Shown here piece after piece: positions 25,721 to 34,319 of a stretch of 64,000 nt of DNA. Each line of letters begins with the position of its first letter. The first letter of the stretch is position 1. Source of the stretch: JAPKZH01 sp963715635 (GTDB lineage Bacteria > Acidobacteriota > Aminicenantia > Aminicenantales > UBA4085); the NCBI GenBank assembly GCA_963715635.1, contig OY970261.1, positions 3,534,001-3,598,000 on the forward strand, in the 5' to 3' direction. The position numbers and the translations under genes were made by a program. The notes beneath the pieces were generated by a model. The model had not been told where the DNA came from. It was given only the letters and a program-made list of their open reading frames with translations, and did not search any database.

Positions 25721-28039
25721 CTATCCTGATGTCTTCGGCCCGCCTTGAGCGCTCCCCTCGTCCGCCTTCCCGGCGGGCGCGTCGTTGGCTGCGCCCGTGG
25801 CGGAATCCTTGGCGGGCTCCTTGGCATCCGCCTTGGCGTGCGGTTTTTCGGTGTAACCGCATTTTTCATTCCAGCAATGGAGATATGTTCCCTCTTTCTT
25901 GGAGTGTTTTTCAAGCAGGAACGGCTTCCCGCATTTCGGACACGGCGTCACCTTCGGCTCATCCCAGGTCGCGAACCGGCACTTCGGAAAATGGCTGCAG
26001 CCGTAGAAGAATCTCCCCCGCCGAGTCTTGCGTTTGAGGATCTTGCCTCCGCATCCCGTCGGGCAGGCAATCCCGGTATCCGTCTGTTCCTTCTTGATAT
26101 ATTTGCATTTGGGATAGTCGGAACAGGCGACGAAGGAGCCATACCGCCCATGCCGCTGGACAAGCTGCGAACCGCAGACGGGACACTTTTCTTCAAGCGG
26201 TATGACTTCTTTTTTGATCATGTTTTCCTTGAATTTGCACTCCGGATATCCCGAGCAGGCCTTGAAGCGGCCGAACTTGCCGCTTTTGAGCACCAGCGGC
26301 CGGCCGCATTTCGGGCATTTCTCCTCGAGCGGGATCTTCCCGCTCACACTTTCGATCGTCATGCTCTGCTTCAGGTCTCGGTCCAGACGCTCATAATACT
26401 TCTTCAAGGAACTGAGCCAGTCCTGCTGCCCCTCTTCGATGCGGTCCAGTTCCCCTTCCATGAGCGCCGTGAACTTGACCTCCATCAGGTCCGGGAAGTT
26501 CTTGATAAGAAACTCAGTGACGAACATGCCCAGGTCGGTCGGGGCGAATTTTCCTTTGTCCTTGATGACATACACGCGGTCCTGGAGAGTCGTGATGATC
26601 GGGGCATACGTCGAGGGCCGGCCGATGCCTTTTGCCTCGAGCTCTTTGACCAGGCTGCCCTCCGTGTAGCGCGGGGGCGGCTGGGTGAAGTTCTGTTTGG
26701 ATTCGATGTTCAGCAGCATGAGCTTCTCCCCCTGGTGGGCTGCGGGCAAGGTCTCTTTCCCCCCATTTTCCCGGTTCGGATAGAGGGCCAGATATCCGTC
26801 GAACTTGAGCACTTCGCCCTTGGCCGTAAAAAGATATTTAGGCCCCGCTGTAATCTCGAACTCGGTTTCTTCGACCTCAGCCGCGCTCATCTGCGACGCG
26901 ATAAAACGGTTCCAGATTAGCTGGTACAGGCTGAACTCTTCTCTCTTCAAAAACGGCTTGACCACCTCGGGCTGAAGGTCGGGTGACGTCGGACGGACTG
27001 CCTCATGGGCATCCTGCGCCTGGCTTTTGTTCTTATAGATTCGCGGCTTGGGGGGCACGTGATGGGCTGAAAACCTTTGCTCGATATATTTCCGCGCCCA
27101 GGTCTGAGCCTCGTTAGAAACGCGGACGGAATCCGTCCTCATATAGGTGATGAGGCCGACGGGGCCGCGCTCACCCACCGGCAAGCCTTCGTACAGCTTC
27201 TGAGCGATGGACATGGTCCGCCGGACCGGATTATGCAGCAGCCGGAAGGCTTCCTGCTGAAGGGAGCTCGTGATATACGGCGGCGGTGGTTCTTTCTTCT
27301 TCTCCCGGACCTTGATCTTCTCCAGGACGAAATCCGCGCCCTTGAGCTCCTCAACGATGCCCGCGGCCGTTTTCCCGTCCTCGACCTTGGCTTTTTTCCC
27401 GTCGATCTTGGCCAAAGAGGTTTTGAAGGGCGGCGGGTTGGACGCTTCGAGGTGGGCCAGGATCGTCCAATATTCTTCGGGGACAAAGGCCCGGATTTCT
27501 TTTTCGCGCTCGACGATTAACAGCAGGGCGATCGATTGGACGCGGCCGGCGCTCAAACCTCTGCCGATCTTTTTCCACAGGAGCGGGCTGATCAGGTAGC
27601 CCACCAGCCTGTCCAGGATCCTGCGGGTCTGTTGGGCGTTGAACATGTTCCGGTCGAGCTTGACCATGTGTTGGATGGCTTCCTCGACCGCATGCTTCGT
27701 GATTTCATGCAGCAGGACGCGGTAGATATTCTTGTTGGTGTCTTCCAGCAGCGCGCTCAGATGCCAGCAGATCGCCTCGCCCTCGCGGTCCGGGTCGGCG
27801 GCCAGGATGATGGAGCCGGCGCCTTCGGCGGCCTTCTTGAGCTCGGCGACGAGCTTCCGTCGCTCGGGAATGACGACATAGTGAGGCTCGAAGTCCTTAG
27901 CGACGTCGACGCCGAGCTTGCTCTTGGGTAGGTCGCGGATATGGCCCATGGACGCTTTGACGATGTAGTCGGAGCCGAGATAGCGGTTGATCGTCTTGGC
28001 TTTCGCCGGCGACTCAACGATCACAAGGGACTTGTCCAT
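25721..28039 (-). CDS. topA: DNA topoisomerase I (type IA)
   Basis: 772 residues; relaxes negative supercoils. The Toprim domain begins KSLVIVESPAKAKTI and holds AADPDREGEAI. The catalytic tyrosine is in GLITYMRTDS. The C-terminal part carries four cysteine-type zinc ribbons (CPKCGRPL, CPVCGSQL, CPTGCGGK, CPKCGKPF) and then a 35-residue Ala/Gly/Lys-rich tail. The start ATG abuts the dprA stop, with AGGAGA inside the dprA end, so the two are coupled. Confidence 0.95.
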   Translation of the reverse strand: MDKSLVIVESPAKAKTINRYLGSDYIVKASMGHIRDLPKSKLGVDVAKDFEPHYVVIPERRKLVAELKKAAEGAGSIILAADPDREGEAICWHLSALLEDTNKNIYRVLLHEITKHAVEEAIQHMVKLDRNMFNAQQTRRILDRLVGYLISPLLWKKIGRGLSAGRVQSIALLLIVEREKEIRAFVPEEYWTILAHLEASNPPPFKTSLAKIDGKKAKVEDGKTAAGIVEELKGADFVLEKIKVREKKKEPPPPYITSSLQQEAFRLLHNPVRRTMSIAQKLYEGLPVGERGPVGLITYMRTDSVRVSNEAQTWARKYIEQRFSAHHVPPKPRIYKNKSQAQDAHEAVRPTSPDLQPEVVKPFLKREEFSLYQLIWNRFIASQMSAAEVEETEFEITAGPKYLFTAKGEVLKFDGYLALYPNRENGGKETLPAAHQGEKLMLLNIESKQNFTQPPPRYTEGSLVKELEAKGIGRPSTYAPIITTLQDRVYVIKDKGKFAPTDLGMFVTEFLIKNFPDLMEVKFTALMEGELDRIEEGQQDWLSSLKKYYERLDRDLKQSMTIESVSGKIPLEEKCPKCGRPLVLKSGKFGRFKACSGYPECKFKENMIKKEVIPLEEKCPVCGSQLVQRHGRYGSFVACSDYPKCKYIKKEQTDTGIACPTGCGGKILKRKTRRGRFFYGCSHFPKCRFATWDEPKVTPCPKCGKPFLLEKHSKKEGTYLHCWNEKCGYTEKPHAKADAKEPAKDSATGAANDAPAGKADEGSAQGGPKTSG

Positions 28040-29158
28040 TCACATTCTCCTCTGAAAATACTTGCCCGGGCTCTGCAGGATCAATCCCTTGATCTCGAGG
28101 TTCAGCAGAAGGGCCAAAAGTTCGGAAACGGAATAAGGGCATTTATCCACAAGCTCATCGACGTGGGTGAGCTCGTCTACGCGCAACAGCTTGTAGATCT
28201 CGGCCTCCTGGTCGGTCAGCAGAGGGAGCGGCCTGGTTTCTCCCTCTCTTTGGCCAAGGAGCTTTTCACGCAGCGGGGTCGGCAGCTCTTGGGCCACGTC
28301 CTCCCAGGTTTCCACAAGCTTGGCCCCGGTTTTGATCAGCCCGTTTGTACCCTTGCTCAGCTCGGAGGTTACGCTGCCGGGAACGGCCATAACTTCCCGG
28401 TTTTGTTCCAGGGCCATCTGAGCGGTAATGAGGGAGCCGCTTTTCATGGCCGCCTCCACGATGACGACGCCATAGGCGAGGCCGCTGATGATCCGGTTGC
28501 GGCGCGGGAAATGTTGGGCATAGGGCGGCGCATCCAGCGGGAATTCCGATACGACCGCGCCGTTTTCCATGATTTTTTGAGACAGCTTGCGGTTTTGCTT
28601 CGGATACATATTGTCCAATCCCGAGCCTAACACAGCAACCGTCCTTCCTCCCTTTAGGGCTCCCCAGTGGGCGATCGAATCAATCCCCAGGGCCAGCCCG
28701 CTCACAATCACTACCCCCCGGGATGCAAGGTCCTCGGCCAGCTTCTCGGCGACGGCGCGTCCGTACGGCGACGGCCTTCGGGTGCCGACAATGGCGACCG
28801 CCGGGCCCTGCAATGCCTCCAAGCGGCCCGCACAATAGAGGACGCCCGGAGGATCGAATATTTCTCTTAGGTAAGCCGGATACTCGACATCCTCGAGAGT
28901 TAAAAGAGAATAGCCTTTCTTGCGGGCTCTGTCAATTTCTTTTTGGGCCCGGTCAAAATTTTTCGGGGAGGAAAGCTCCTCGGTCTCTGCCTCATTAAGG
29001 CCGATCGACAGGAGCTCTTCTCGAGGGGCCTGGAACGCGCCGGGGAGGTTTGAAAATTTTTCAAGGACCTTTTTGAACCGGCTGGGCCGTTCGGCCAGGA
29101 CGATGTTTAGCGCCACCCAATAAAGCGCGCTAGGGAAATCTCCGGAGTCCTTTTTCAT
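28040..29158 (-). CDS. dprA: DNA processing protein DprA
   Basis: 372 residues. Loads RecA on incoming single-stranded DNA in natural transformation. The Rossmann-like core is clear: AIVGTRRPSPYG, VSGLALGIDSIAH, AVLGSGLDNMYP and FPRRNRIISGLA, followed by EAAMKSGSLITA. The C-terminal winged-helix-like DprA domain is present. ATG 29158 (MKKDSGDF) fits the family; the frame is open 17 codons further. It forms an operon with topA. Confidence 0.93.
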   Translation of the reverse strand: MKKDSGDFPSALYWVALNIVLAERPSRFKKVLEKFSNLPGAFQAPREELLSIGLNEAETEELSSPKNFDRAQKEIDRARKKGYSLLTLEDVEYPAYLREIFDPPGVLYCAGRLEALQGPAVAIVGTRRPSPYGRAVAEKLAEDLASRGVVIVSGLALGIDSIAHWGALKGGRTVAVLGSGLDNMYPKQNRKLSQKIMENGAVVSEFPLDAPPYAQHFPRRNRIISGLAYGVVIVEAAMKSGSLITAQMALEQNREVMAVPGSVTSELSKGTNGLIKTGAKLVETWEDVAQELPTPLREKLLGQREGETRPLPLLTDQEAEIYKLLRVDELTHVDELVDKCPYSVSELLALLLNLEIKGLILQSPGKYFQRRM

Positions 29159-29304
29159 CCGACCGGCACCCTTCCGCCAAATAGAGGAGAACTTCATCGC
29201 ACGAGCCATTGCCTGCCCCTTTTTAGATAGACGGATAATTCAGGTCAAGTTTCCCATCGGGAGATAGCGCTGCGGGATCTCTTCCGTTTTATGGGGGAAC
29301 GAAA

Positions 29305-29534
29305 GGGAAACGATCCGGAGACGGCTGAAGCGACCATGGAGGGTTTAGCCTTCCCGAGCCCTCATTCGAGGGCAGCCGGCTCGGAAGAAGCCGGCCGGCG
29401 AAGTTGTCTGAGCTTTCCGGCGAACGTCCGCAAAATCGATGCCGGGAAGCGAGTTCTTCGCCGCCGAGAAGGAGGGCTCGGGAACGGCGTGAAAAACCCG
29501 AATGGGGAGCAAGGCCGTTTCCGGATCGTTTCCC
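29305..29534. repeat. Palindromic repeat family 2 filling the dprA-nupC gap
   Basis: The 375-base gap between the dprA start and the nucleoside transporter stop holds no convincing gene. It holds a 230-bp near-palindrome whose ends, 29305-29325 and 29514-29534, are inverted repeats with 20 of 21 matches. Further in, TTCCCGAGCCCTC pairs with GAGGGCTCGGGAA, then GGCGAAG with CTTCGCC. The terminal 20-mer (29508-29527) recurs exactly at 5681-5700. Confidence 0.7.
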
Positions 29535-29587
29535 AGACGATCTTTCCCCGCATGAAATGGAAGAGAACCTTCAAAAAAGGCGCGTCT

Positions 29588-30898
29588 CTAGCGTCCCCAC
29601 AGAATCGTCCCCCCGGTGAAAAAAGTACCGGCCACGCAGGCCGTCATCAAGGTGGCCAGGGTGGCGGCCAGCAGGGCCCGGAGTCCGATTCTCGATAGGT
29701 CGCGCAGCCGGCTGGGAGCAAGGGCGCCTGTCCCGCCGACGAAAATCGCCAGCGAGGCGAAATGGGCGAACCCGCACAGAGCATAAGAGGCGATGACGGC
29801 GGAGCGGGGGGAAACAAACTCCCCCTTGGCCATCATTTCGGACAGGTGTTGGTAAGCGTAAAGCTCGGTTTTGATCGCCCGCTCGCCGATCAATTTGGCC
29901 ACCGGAAAGATGTCCGAGGTGGGAACGCCCAAGACGGCCGCGAAAGGATAGCAGATATACCCGAGCAGAGTTTTCAAGGACCATTCCATATGGATCCCCA
30001 GCAGCTTGTTCAGGTACCCCCCGGCAAATCCCAGAATCAAGTCGAGCAGCGCCAGCAGCCCGAGGAAAGCCAGCAGAAGCGTCACGATGCCGCCCAGGAG
30101 CTTGAGTCCCGAGTCGGCGCCGTTGATGATGGCCACAATGAGGTTGTCTTCCCGCTCGTAATACGGTATCACGTCTGTCCCCAGCGTGGTCGGCTTTCCA
30201 GTCTCGGGAACGATGAGCTTAGCCATGACGATGGCGGCCGGCGCCGCGATGAAGGAGGCCGATATCAGGTGGCCGGCGATCGTCGGAAGCTGCTTCTGGA
30301 GAAACATGACATAGACGGCCAGCACGGTCGAGGCGATGGTGGCCATGCCCGCACAGATGATCGTCGCCAGCTCGGACACGGTCATTTCGGCCAGGTGCGG
30401 CTTGACGACGAGCGATGATTCCACGCCGACGAAAATGTTGGCGGAAACGCTGAGCGCTTCCGCGCCGCTGATCCGCATGGATTTGGCAAAAACCCGGGCA
30501 AACAAGCGGATGAAGAAGGGCATGACCCGCAAATAATAAAGGGCTCCCATCAGGGCGGCGAAGAAGACGATTGTCGAAAGACCCTGAAAAATCAGGAAAT
30601 AGCCGAGGGAAGTCTCGCCGGCCTCGTTCGTCGTGCCCGGCGGCAGGGCTAGGCGGCCGAATAGAAAGCGGTTGCCGGCTTGGGCGCTTTCCAGGACCTT
30701 GACCACGACGTCATTGAGAAAGAGGAAGAACTTGGTCCCTGCGGGAACGACGAAAATGAAAAAGGCGAACAGGAGCTGCAGCCCGATTCCCCAGACAACG
30801 ACCCTCCAGTTGACGACTTTCCGGTTGCTCGAGCAGAGCCAGGCGAAAAAAGCGATGACAAAAATGCCCAGAAAGCTGACGACGTTATAGATGCTCAT
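29588..30898 (-). CDS. Concentrative nucleoside transporter (NupC/CNT family)
   Basis: 436 residues with about ten hydrophobic segments. Signature stretches GVESSLVVKPHLAEMT and CGFAHFASLAIFVGG fit the CNT family, which imports nucleosides with H+ or Na+. ATG 30898 (MSIYNVVSF) is preferred over the in-frame start eight codons earlier. The mapped gene is full length, ending in GTILWGR. Confidence 0.9.
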   Translation of the reverse strand: MSIYNVVSFLGIFVIAFFAWLCSSNRKVVNWRVVVWGIGLQLLFAFFIFVVPAGTKFFLFLNDVVVKVLESAQAGNRFLFGRLALPPGTTNEAGETSLGYFLIFQGLSTIVFFAALMGALYYLRVMPFFIRLFARVFAKSMRISGAEALSVSANIFVGVESSLVVKPHLAEMTVSELATIICAGMATIASTVLAVYVMFLQKQLPTIAGHLISASFIAAPAAIVMAKLIVPETGKPTTLGTDVIPYYEREDNLIVAIINGADSGLKLLGGIVTLLLAFLGLLALLDLILGFAGGYLNKLLGIHMEWSLKTLLGYICYPFAAVLGVPTSDIFPVAKLIGERAIKTELYAYQHLSEMMAKGEFVSPRSAVIASYALCGFAHFASLAIFVGGTGALAPSRLRDLSRIGLRALLAATLATLMTACVAGTFFTGGTILWGR

Positions 30899-30985
30899 GC
30901 GCCCTTCCTTGCCGACAAACATGGCGCGGGTCCTGTCGCCGATCAGCCCCAGATCGGCACCACCCGCGCTGCGGTCTATATTGTT

Positions 30986-31213
30986 CTACAGATCGAAGGC
31001 AATGAGCTTATGGTGGGAAGTCTGTCCCCTGACAATTGTTAAGCACGAGCGAGGGACATTCAAATAAGACGCTAAGAGCCTAATGACCTCGGCGTTCGCC
31101 TTTCCCTTGGTTGGCGCCGCCTTCACGCTGACTTTATATTCCCGCTCACCAATTTTTTCGATTCCCGGCTTCGACGCGCGCGTCTGGACTCTCACGACTA
31201 GGGTTGATTTCAT
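30986..31213 (-). CDS. DUF167 family protein (YggU-like)
   Basis: 75 residues, a complete member of the small conserved DUF167 family: VRVQTRASKPGIE, then VSVKAAPTKGKANAEVIRLLA and IVRGQTSHHK. Biochemical function is unknown. It lies 87 bases upstream of the nucleoside transporter on the same strand. Confidence 0.85.
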   Translation of the reverse strand: MKSTLVVRVQTRASKPGIEKIGEREYKVSVKAAPTKGKANAEVIRLLASYLNVPRSCLTIVRGQTSHHKLIAFDL

Positions 31214-31272
31214 GCCGCAACCTTTTTCATGGCGTAAGGAATATGCCGCGGCCCGTCGGCGCGCGACGGCGA

Positions 31273-32058
31273 TTACTTCAGAATGTTCTTGTATTTCTGG
31301 AAGACCTGCTTCAGCTGGTCTTTGGTGATGCTGTAGCCACTGAGGGTTACGGAAAGGGTGGACCGCAGCGGGTCATTGGTCTTGAAGATGACGAACTCCC
31401 GCACCATCCCGATGCGGTCGGTCAGAGGGACTCTGACCGTGACGTCCACGTCCTTGCCGGCCGCGACCTTGACCGGGAACTTGGCCTGCTTCCCATTGAC
31501 GAGAAAGCCGGCATTCTGGAGGGTGCACTCGAACTTCAGCTCGAGTTCGCCCCTGTTTTTCACGACGACGGCCGCCTCCAAGACATCGCCTTCGACGAGC
31601 AGCCCGGCATCATAATTATAGCGGTCAAAGTCAATCCGCGGCTGCGGGGGGACATCGACCGCGGCCGTGATCTTGAGTTGGACGCGCGGCTGGGAGGGGT
31701 CGTCGGACTCCACATAGATATATTTCATGACTTCGCCGGCATAGCCTCTCGAGCTGAAGGTGACTTTGATCTTGCCCGTCGTTCCCGGTGCGACCTTCTT
31801 CTCAGAAACAAGGGCGGCGGTGCATCCGCAGGACGTCTCGACGTTCTTGATCGTCAGCGTGTCATCCCCCGCGTTCGTGAAGACGAATTCATAGGTCAGG
31901 TCGCTTCCCTGTTTGACTTTCCCAAAATCATGAACGTCTTGGTTGAAGACGATCTTGGGCGGTTTCCCGGCCGGGGCCGCACTGCTTCTGAAGGCCAGGA
32001 ATCCGAAGAGCAGCATGCCGAAACAAGCCAACGGTTTCTTGGAGATGCTCGTGTTCAT
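31273..32058 (-). CDS. DUF1573-domain exported protein
   Basis: 261 residues. A signal peptide (to about residue 28) is followed by DUF1573, an Ig-like periplasmic domain with KIVFNQDVHDFGKVKQGSDL and VETSCGCTAALV, and a second similar beta-sandwich half. The CGC motif is typical of the family. ATG 32058 has GGAGG nearby; the open frame continues 200 codons upstream but overlaps the divergent barrel gene, so that part is rejected. Confidence 0.85.
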   Translation of the reverse strand: MNTSISKKPLACFGMLLFGFLAFRSSAAPAGKPPKIVFNQDVHDFGKVKQGSDLTYEFVFTNAGDDTLTIKNVETSCGCTAALVSEKKVAPGTTGKIKVTFSSRGYAGEVMKYIYVESDDPSQPRVQLKITAAVDVPPQPRIDFDRYNYDAGLLVEGDVLEAAVVVKNRGELELKFECTLQNAGFLVNGKQAKFPVKVAAGKDVDVTVRVPLTDRIGMVREFVIFKTNDPLRSTLSVTLSGYSITKDQLKQVFQKYKNILK

Positions 32059-32102
32059 GCCTGCCTCCATCTGGCTAAAAAATCTACTCCTTTTTCGTAA
32101 AA

Positions 32103-32131
32103 TTGGCAAGACGATAATTTTATGATATATA
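32103..32131 (+). promoter_or_regulatory. Promoter of the outer-membrane barrel gene pair
   Basis: TTGGCA (32103-32108), a 17-base spacer, and TATATA (32126-32131) with the TGn extension. The ATG 32161 has GGAGGA at 32145-32150. Confidence 0.6.
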
Positions 32132-32160
32132 AATGGGCGTCTGCGGAGGATATTTTTCTC

Positions 32161-33063
32161 ATGCGCGACGAGGCAGCAAAGAGATTTTTGGTCACGGCCC
32201 TCCTGCTTTCTTTGGCCGCACGGTCTATGGCCCAAACGGATGTTCCTGGCAAGTTTGTACTCCGCGTCTTGACCGGTTTGTCGCAGACAAGGGTCAGCGG
32301 CTCCTCGAAATATGAGGATCAATGGAACCAGGAGCTCCTGTCGAAAATCGTCGAGCAAGACTCCATTGCTCCGAAATCCGGCCAGGCCGTTTACTTGGGA
32401 GCATTCTTGTCTTATTTTCTCCGGCCGGACTACGGCCTGGAAGCGGGACTGGGCTTCTTCAAGGTCAACGTGCCGAACACGACATCGTTTCATTCTGAAT
32501 ACACCTGGACCTCCGGCAAAAAGGAAACGAAAGACACGAGGTGGACGGGGACGGGCGACCTCAGGGTCATCCCCATCAGCCTCAACGGCTTTGGGAGATG
32601 GCAAAAAGGGAAAATCGAGGCCATAGGCTCGGGCGGGCTGACCCTGTTTCGGAACACCTTTCAATCTCTGGCCCTTGCCGGATTCAGCGTGTCCGAAGTC
32701 GCCTATGTCCAGACCTACAACCCACCGGAGACGACGGTCATTCAGTCCGTGGATGCCCTTCGCGTAGGCCTGGAGATCGAAAAGAAGTCGTGGCTGGCCG
32801 TCGGTGCGAACATCGGCGGAGAGGTCGATTACAGGCTTACCGATAAGATCGGCCTGACGGCGGGCGCCCGCTACTTTCTTTGCCCCAAAAAAGACTTCGA
32901 ATGGAAGTGGAAGCCCGGGATCTACGATGGGATCGACAATATCGTCACCGAATGGGAGTTCACGAGCATGAATGCCAAGTACGCGGAGGCAAAGACGAAG
33001 CCCCCGCTCAAGGTCAATCCTTCCTTCTTCCAGTTTGGACTCGGGATCAAGCTCTATTTATAA
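32161..33063 (+). CDS. Predicted outer-membrane beta-barrel protein, paralogue 1
   Basis: 300 residues. The signal peptide ends near ARSMAQ. Amphipathic strands rich in aromatic residues alternate with loops. A recurring pattern, AVYLGAFLSYFLRPDYGLEAGLGFFKV, is shared with the next gene. The end FGLGIKLYL fits a barrel C terminus. ATG 32161 is preferred over an in-frame start 13 codons earlier because of the ribosome site. Function is unknown. Confidence 0.7.
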   Translation: MRDEAAKRFLVTALLLSLAARSMAQTDVPGKFVLRVLTGLSQTRVSGSSKYEDQWNQELLSKIVEQDSIAPKSGQAVYLGAFLSYFLRPDYGLEAGLGFFKVNVPNTTSFHSEYTWTSGKKETKDTRWTGTGDLRVIPISLNGFGRWQKGKIEAIGSGGLTLFRNTFQSLALAGFSVSEVAYVQTYNPPETTVIQSVDALRVGLEIEKKSWLAVGANIGGEVDYRLTDKIGLTAGARYFLCPKKDFEWKWKPGIYDGIDNIVTEWEFTSMNAKYAEAKTKPPLKVNPSFFQFGLGIKLYL

Positions 33064-33104
33064 ACGCAAGACGGCAGGGGCCAAGGGGCTTGTCATTTTT
33101 GAAT

Positions 33105-33956
33105 ATGCAAACGCGCATTTTCATTCCGACTCTTTTCCTTTTCGCGCTTTTCACGGGCGCCGCTCCGGCCGAGGACAAGGCCTGGAAACAGGGTGAAATC
33201 AGTCTCTATGCCGGGATTGGGCATTCCAGGGCTAGGGGATCATCCTTCTATCACCTGGGATGGGCCTCCGGCACAAGCCCCATCGCTGAGGCAAACACGT
33301 CGATTTCTGCGTCTTCCAAAGATGCAATTTATTTCGGAGCGTTTTTCTCCTTTTTTATCGACAGGGATGTAGGGTTTCAAACTGGCTTCGGCTATCTCAA
33401 GTCCGATGTGCCCAATGCAGCGGTCTTTGATTTGAGCACCGTCCCCGGCAAGGCCGCCCTACGGGATTCCTGGCCGGGGACGGGTGAAATCACGGCCGTC
33501 CCGCTCTGCCTGAACCTGGCCGGTCGGTTCGGCGACGGAAAGTTCCGCATGGGCGTGACCGTCGGAGTCGCCCTGTTCTTGAATTCTTTTTTTGCGGATT
33601 CTTATGCGGGCGCAGCCGTCATCCCGGCCCTTCCCGAAGAAACCTTTGATGCGTTCCGGGCCAAGATCGCCGTCGAAGACAAAACCTGGAGTGCTCTTGG
33701 CGGGAATTTCGGCTGGAGCGGCGATATCCAGCTGTCATCAAAGCTGGCCTTGACCGCGGAAGCCCGCTATTTTTTCTGCCCTATAAAGACGTTATACTGG
33801 ACGTGGATTCCCGGCGACTATGCCGGCCTCTTGGGAAACCTTCCCATCTGGAATTTTGATAAGCCCTCTGCCGCAGACGCAGAATCTCGAACAAGTCCGC
33901 TTTCCATCAACCCGTCATTTTTCACAATCAGCCTTGGGATCAAGTTTCTAAGGTAA
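33105..33956 (+). CDS. Predicted outer-membrane beta-barrel protein, paralogue 2
   Basis: 283 residues, signal peptide to about residue 22 (APAED). It mirrors the preceding gene in order of motifs: YFGAFFSFFIDRDVGFQTGFGY, SWPGTGEITAVPLCLNL, LALTAEARYFFCPIKTLYW and a C-terminal ISLGIKFLR. A tandem duplication with divergence is likely. The frame is open 75 codons upstream inside the previous gene, but ATG 33105 gives the proper signal sequence. Confidence 0.7.
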   Translation: MQTRIFIPTLFLFALFTGAAPAEDKAWKQGEISLYAGIGHSRARGSSFYHLGWASGTSPIAEANTSISASSKDAIYFGAFFSFFIDRDVGFQTGFGYLKSDVPNAAVFDLSTVPGKAALRDSWPGTGEITAVPLCLNLAGRFGDGKFRMGVTVGVALFLNSFFADSYAGAAVIPALPEETFDAFRAKIAVEDKTWSALGGNFGWSGDIQLSSKLALTAEARYFFCPIKTLYWTWIPGDYAGLLGNLPIWNFDKPSAADAESRTSPLSINPSFFTISLGIKFLR

Positions 33957-33960
33957 AAGT

Positions 33961-34206
33961 GGGCGGCGCGGGTCCTATCGGATACTCTTGGAGGGAAACC
34001 CTTTGTTTAGGGTTTCCCTCCAACGTTCGCTTCGCTCTCTGCCGCCCTTCCCTGGAGCATTCCGCGATGAATTCATCGTAAGAGGCTCATTGGAGGGGTG
34101 GCAGGGCGGGCGGGTATTCCCGCCGCCCGTTGGAGGGGGACCCTGTCAAAGGGTCCACCTCCAAAAGTGTCCGCTGGGGCGCCCCGTTCGGCGCCACCCG
34201 CGCCGC
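33961..34206. repeat. Palindromic repeat family 1, copy C (between barrel gene and SH3-barrel gene)
   Basis: About 246 bp with the full set of hairpins seen in copy A. These are the 14-bp hairpin (33988-34001 / 34010-34023), the CTGCC...GGCAG stem around CGATGAATTCATCG, the GC hairpin and the last TTGGAGG/CCTCCAA hairpin. The outer arms GCGGCGCGGGT / ACCCGCGCCGC are perfect but unlike those of copy A. It starts 5 bases after the barrel stop and accounts for most of the 363-base gap. Confidence 0.85.
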
Positions 34207-34275
34207 AGAAAATGGGGATTTCGTTATTTAAAGATTTTAATAAGTCTTATTTTGCTTTTGTCTAATATTCGGTCA

Positions 34276-34284
34276 TGTTATAAT
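34276..34284 (+). promoter_or_regulatory. Extended -10 promoter of the SH3-barrel gene
   Basis: TGTTATAAT with an AT-rich upstream stretch; no good -35 box. The ATG is 36 bases downstream. Confidence 0.5.
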
Positions 34285-34319
34285 TTTTTTGAAATCAAGG
34301 GATCGACAGGACGACGAGT

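Noticed and set aside
25745..26920. 391-codon plus-strand frame
   Set aside because: Antisense shadow of topA; composition is that of a reverse-complemented zinc-ribbon gene.
29291..29698. 135-codon plus-strand frame
   Set aside because: Lies on the palindromic element and antisense to the transporter end; composition is arm sequence.
11965..34206. Possible CRISPR or riboswitch reading of the hairpin-rich repeats
   Set aside because: No regular spacers; copies occur on both sides relative to transcription, unlike a riboswitch.
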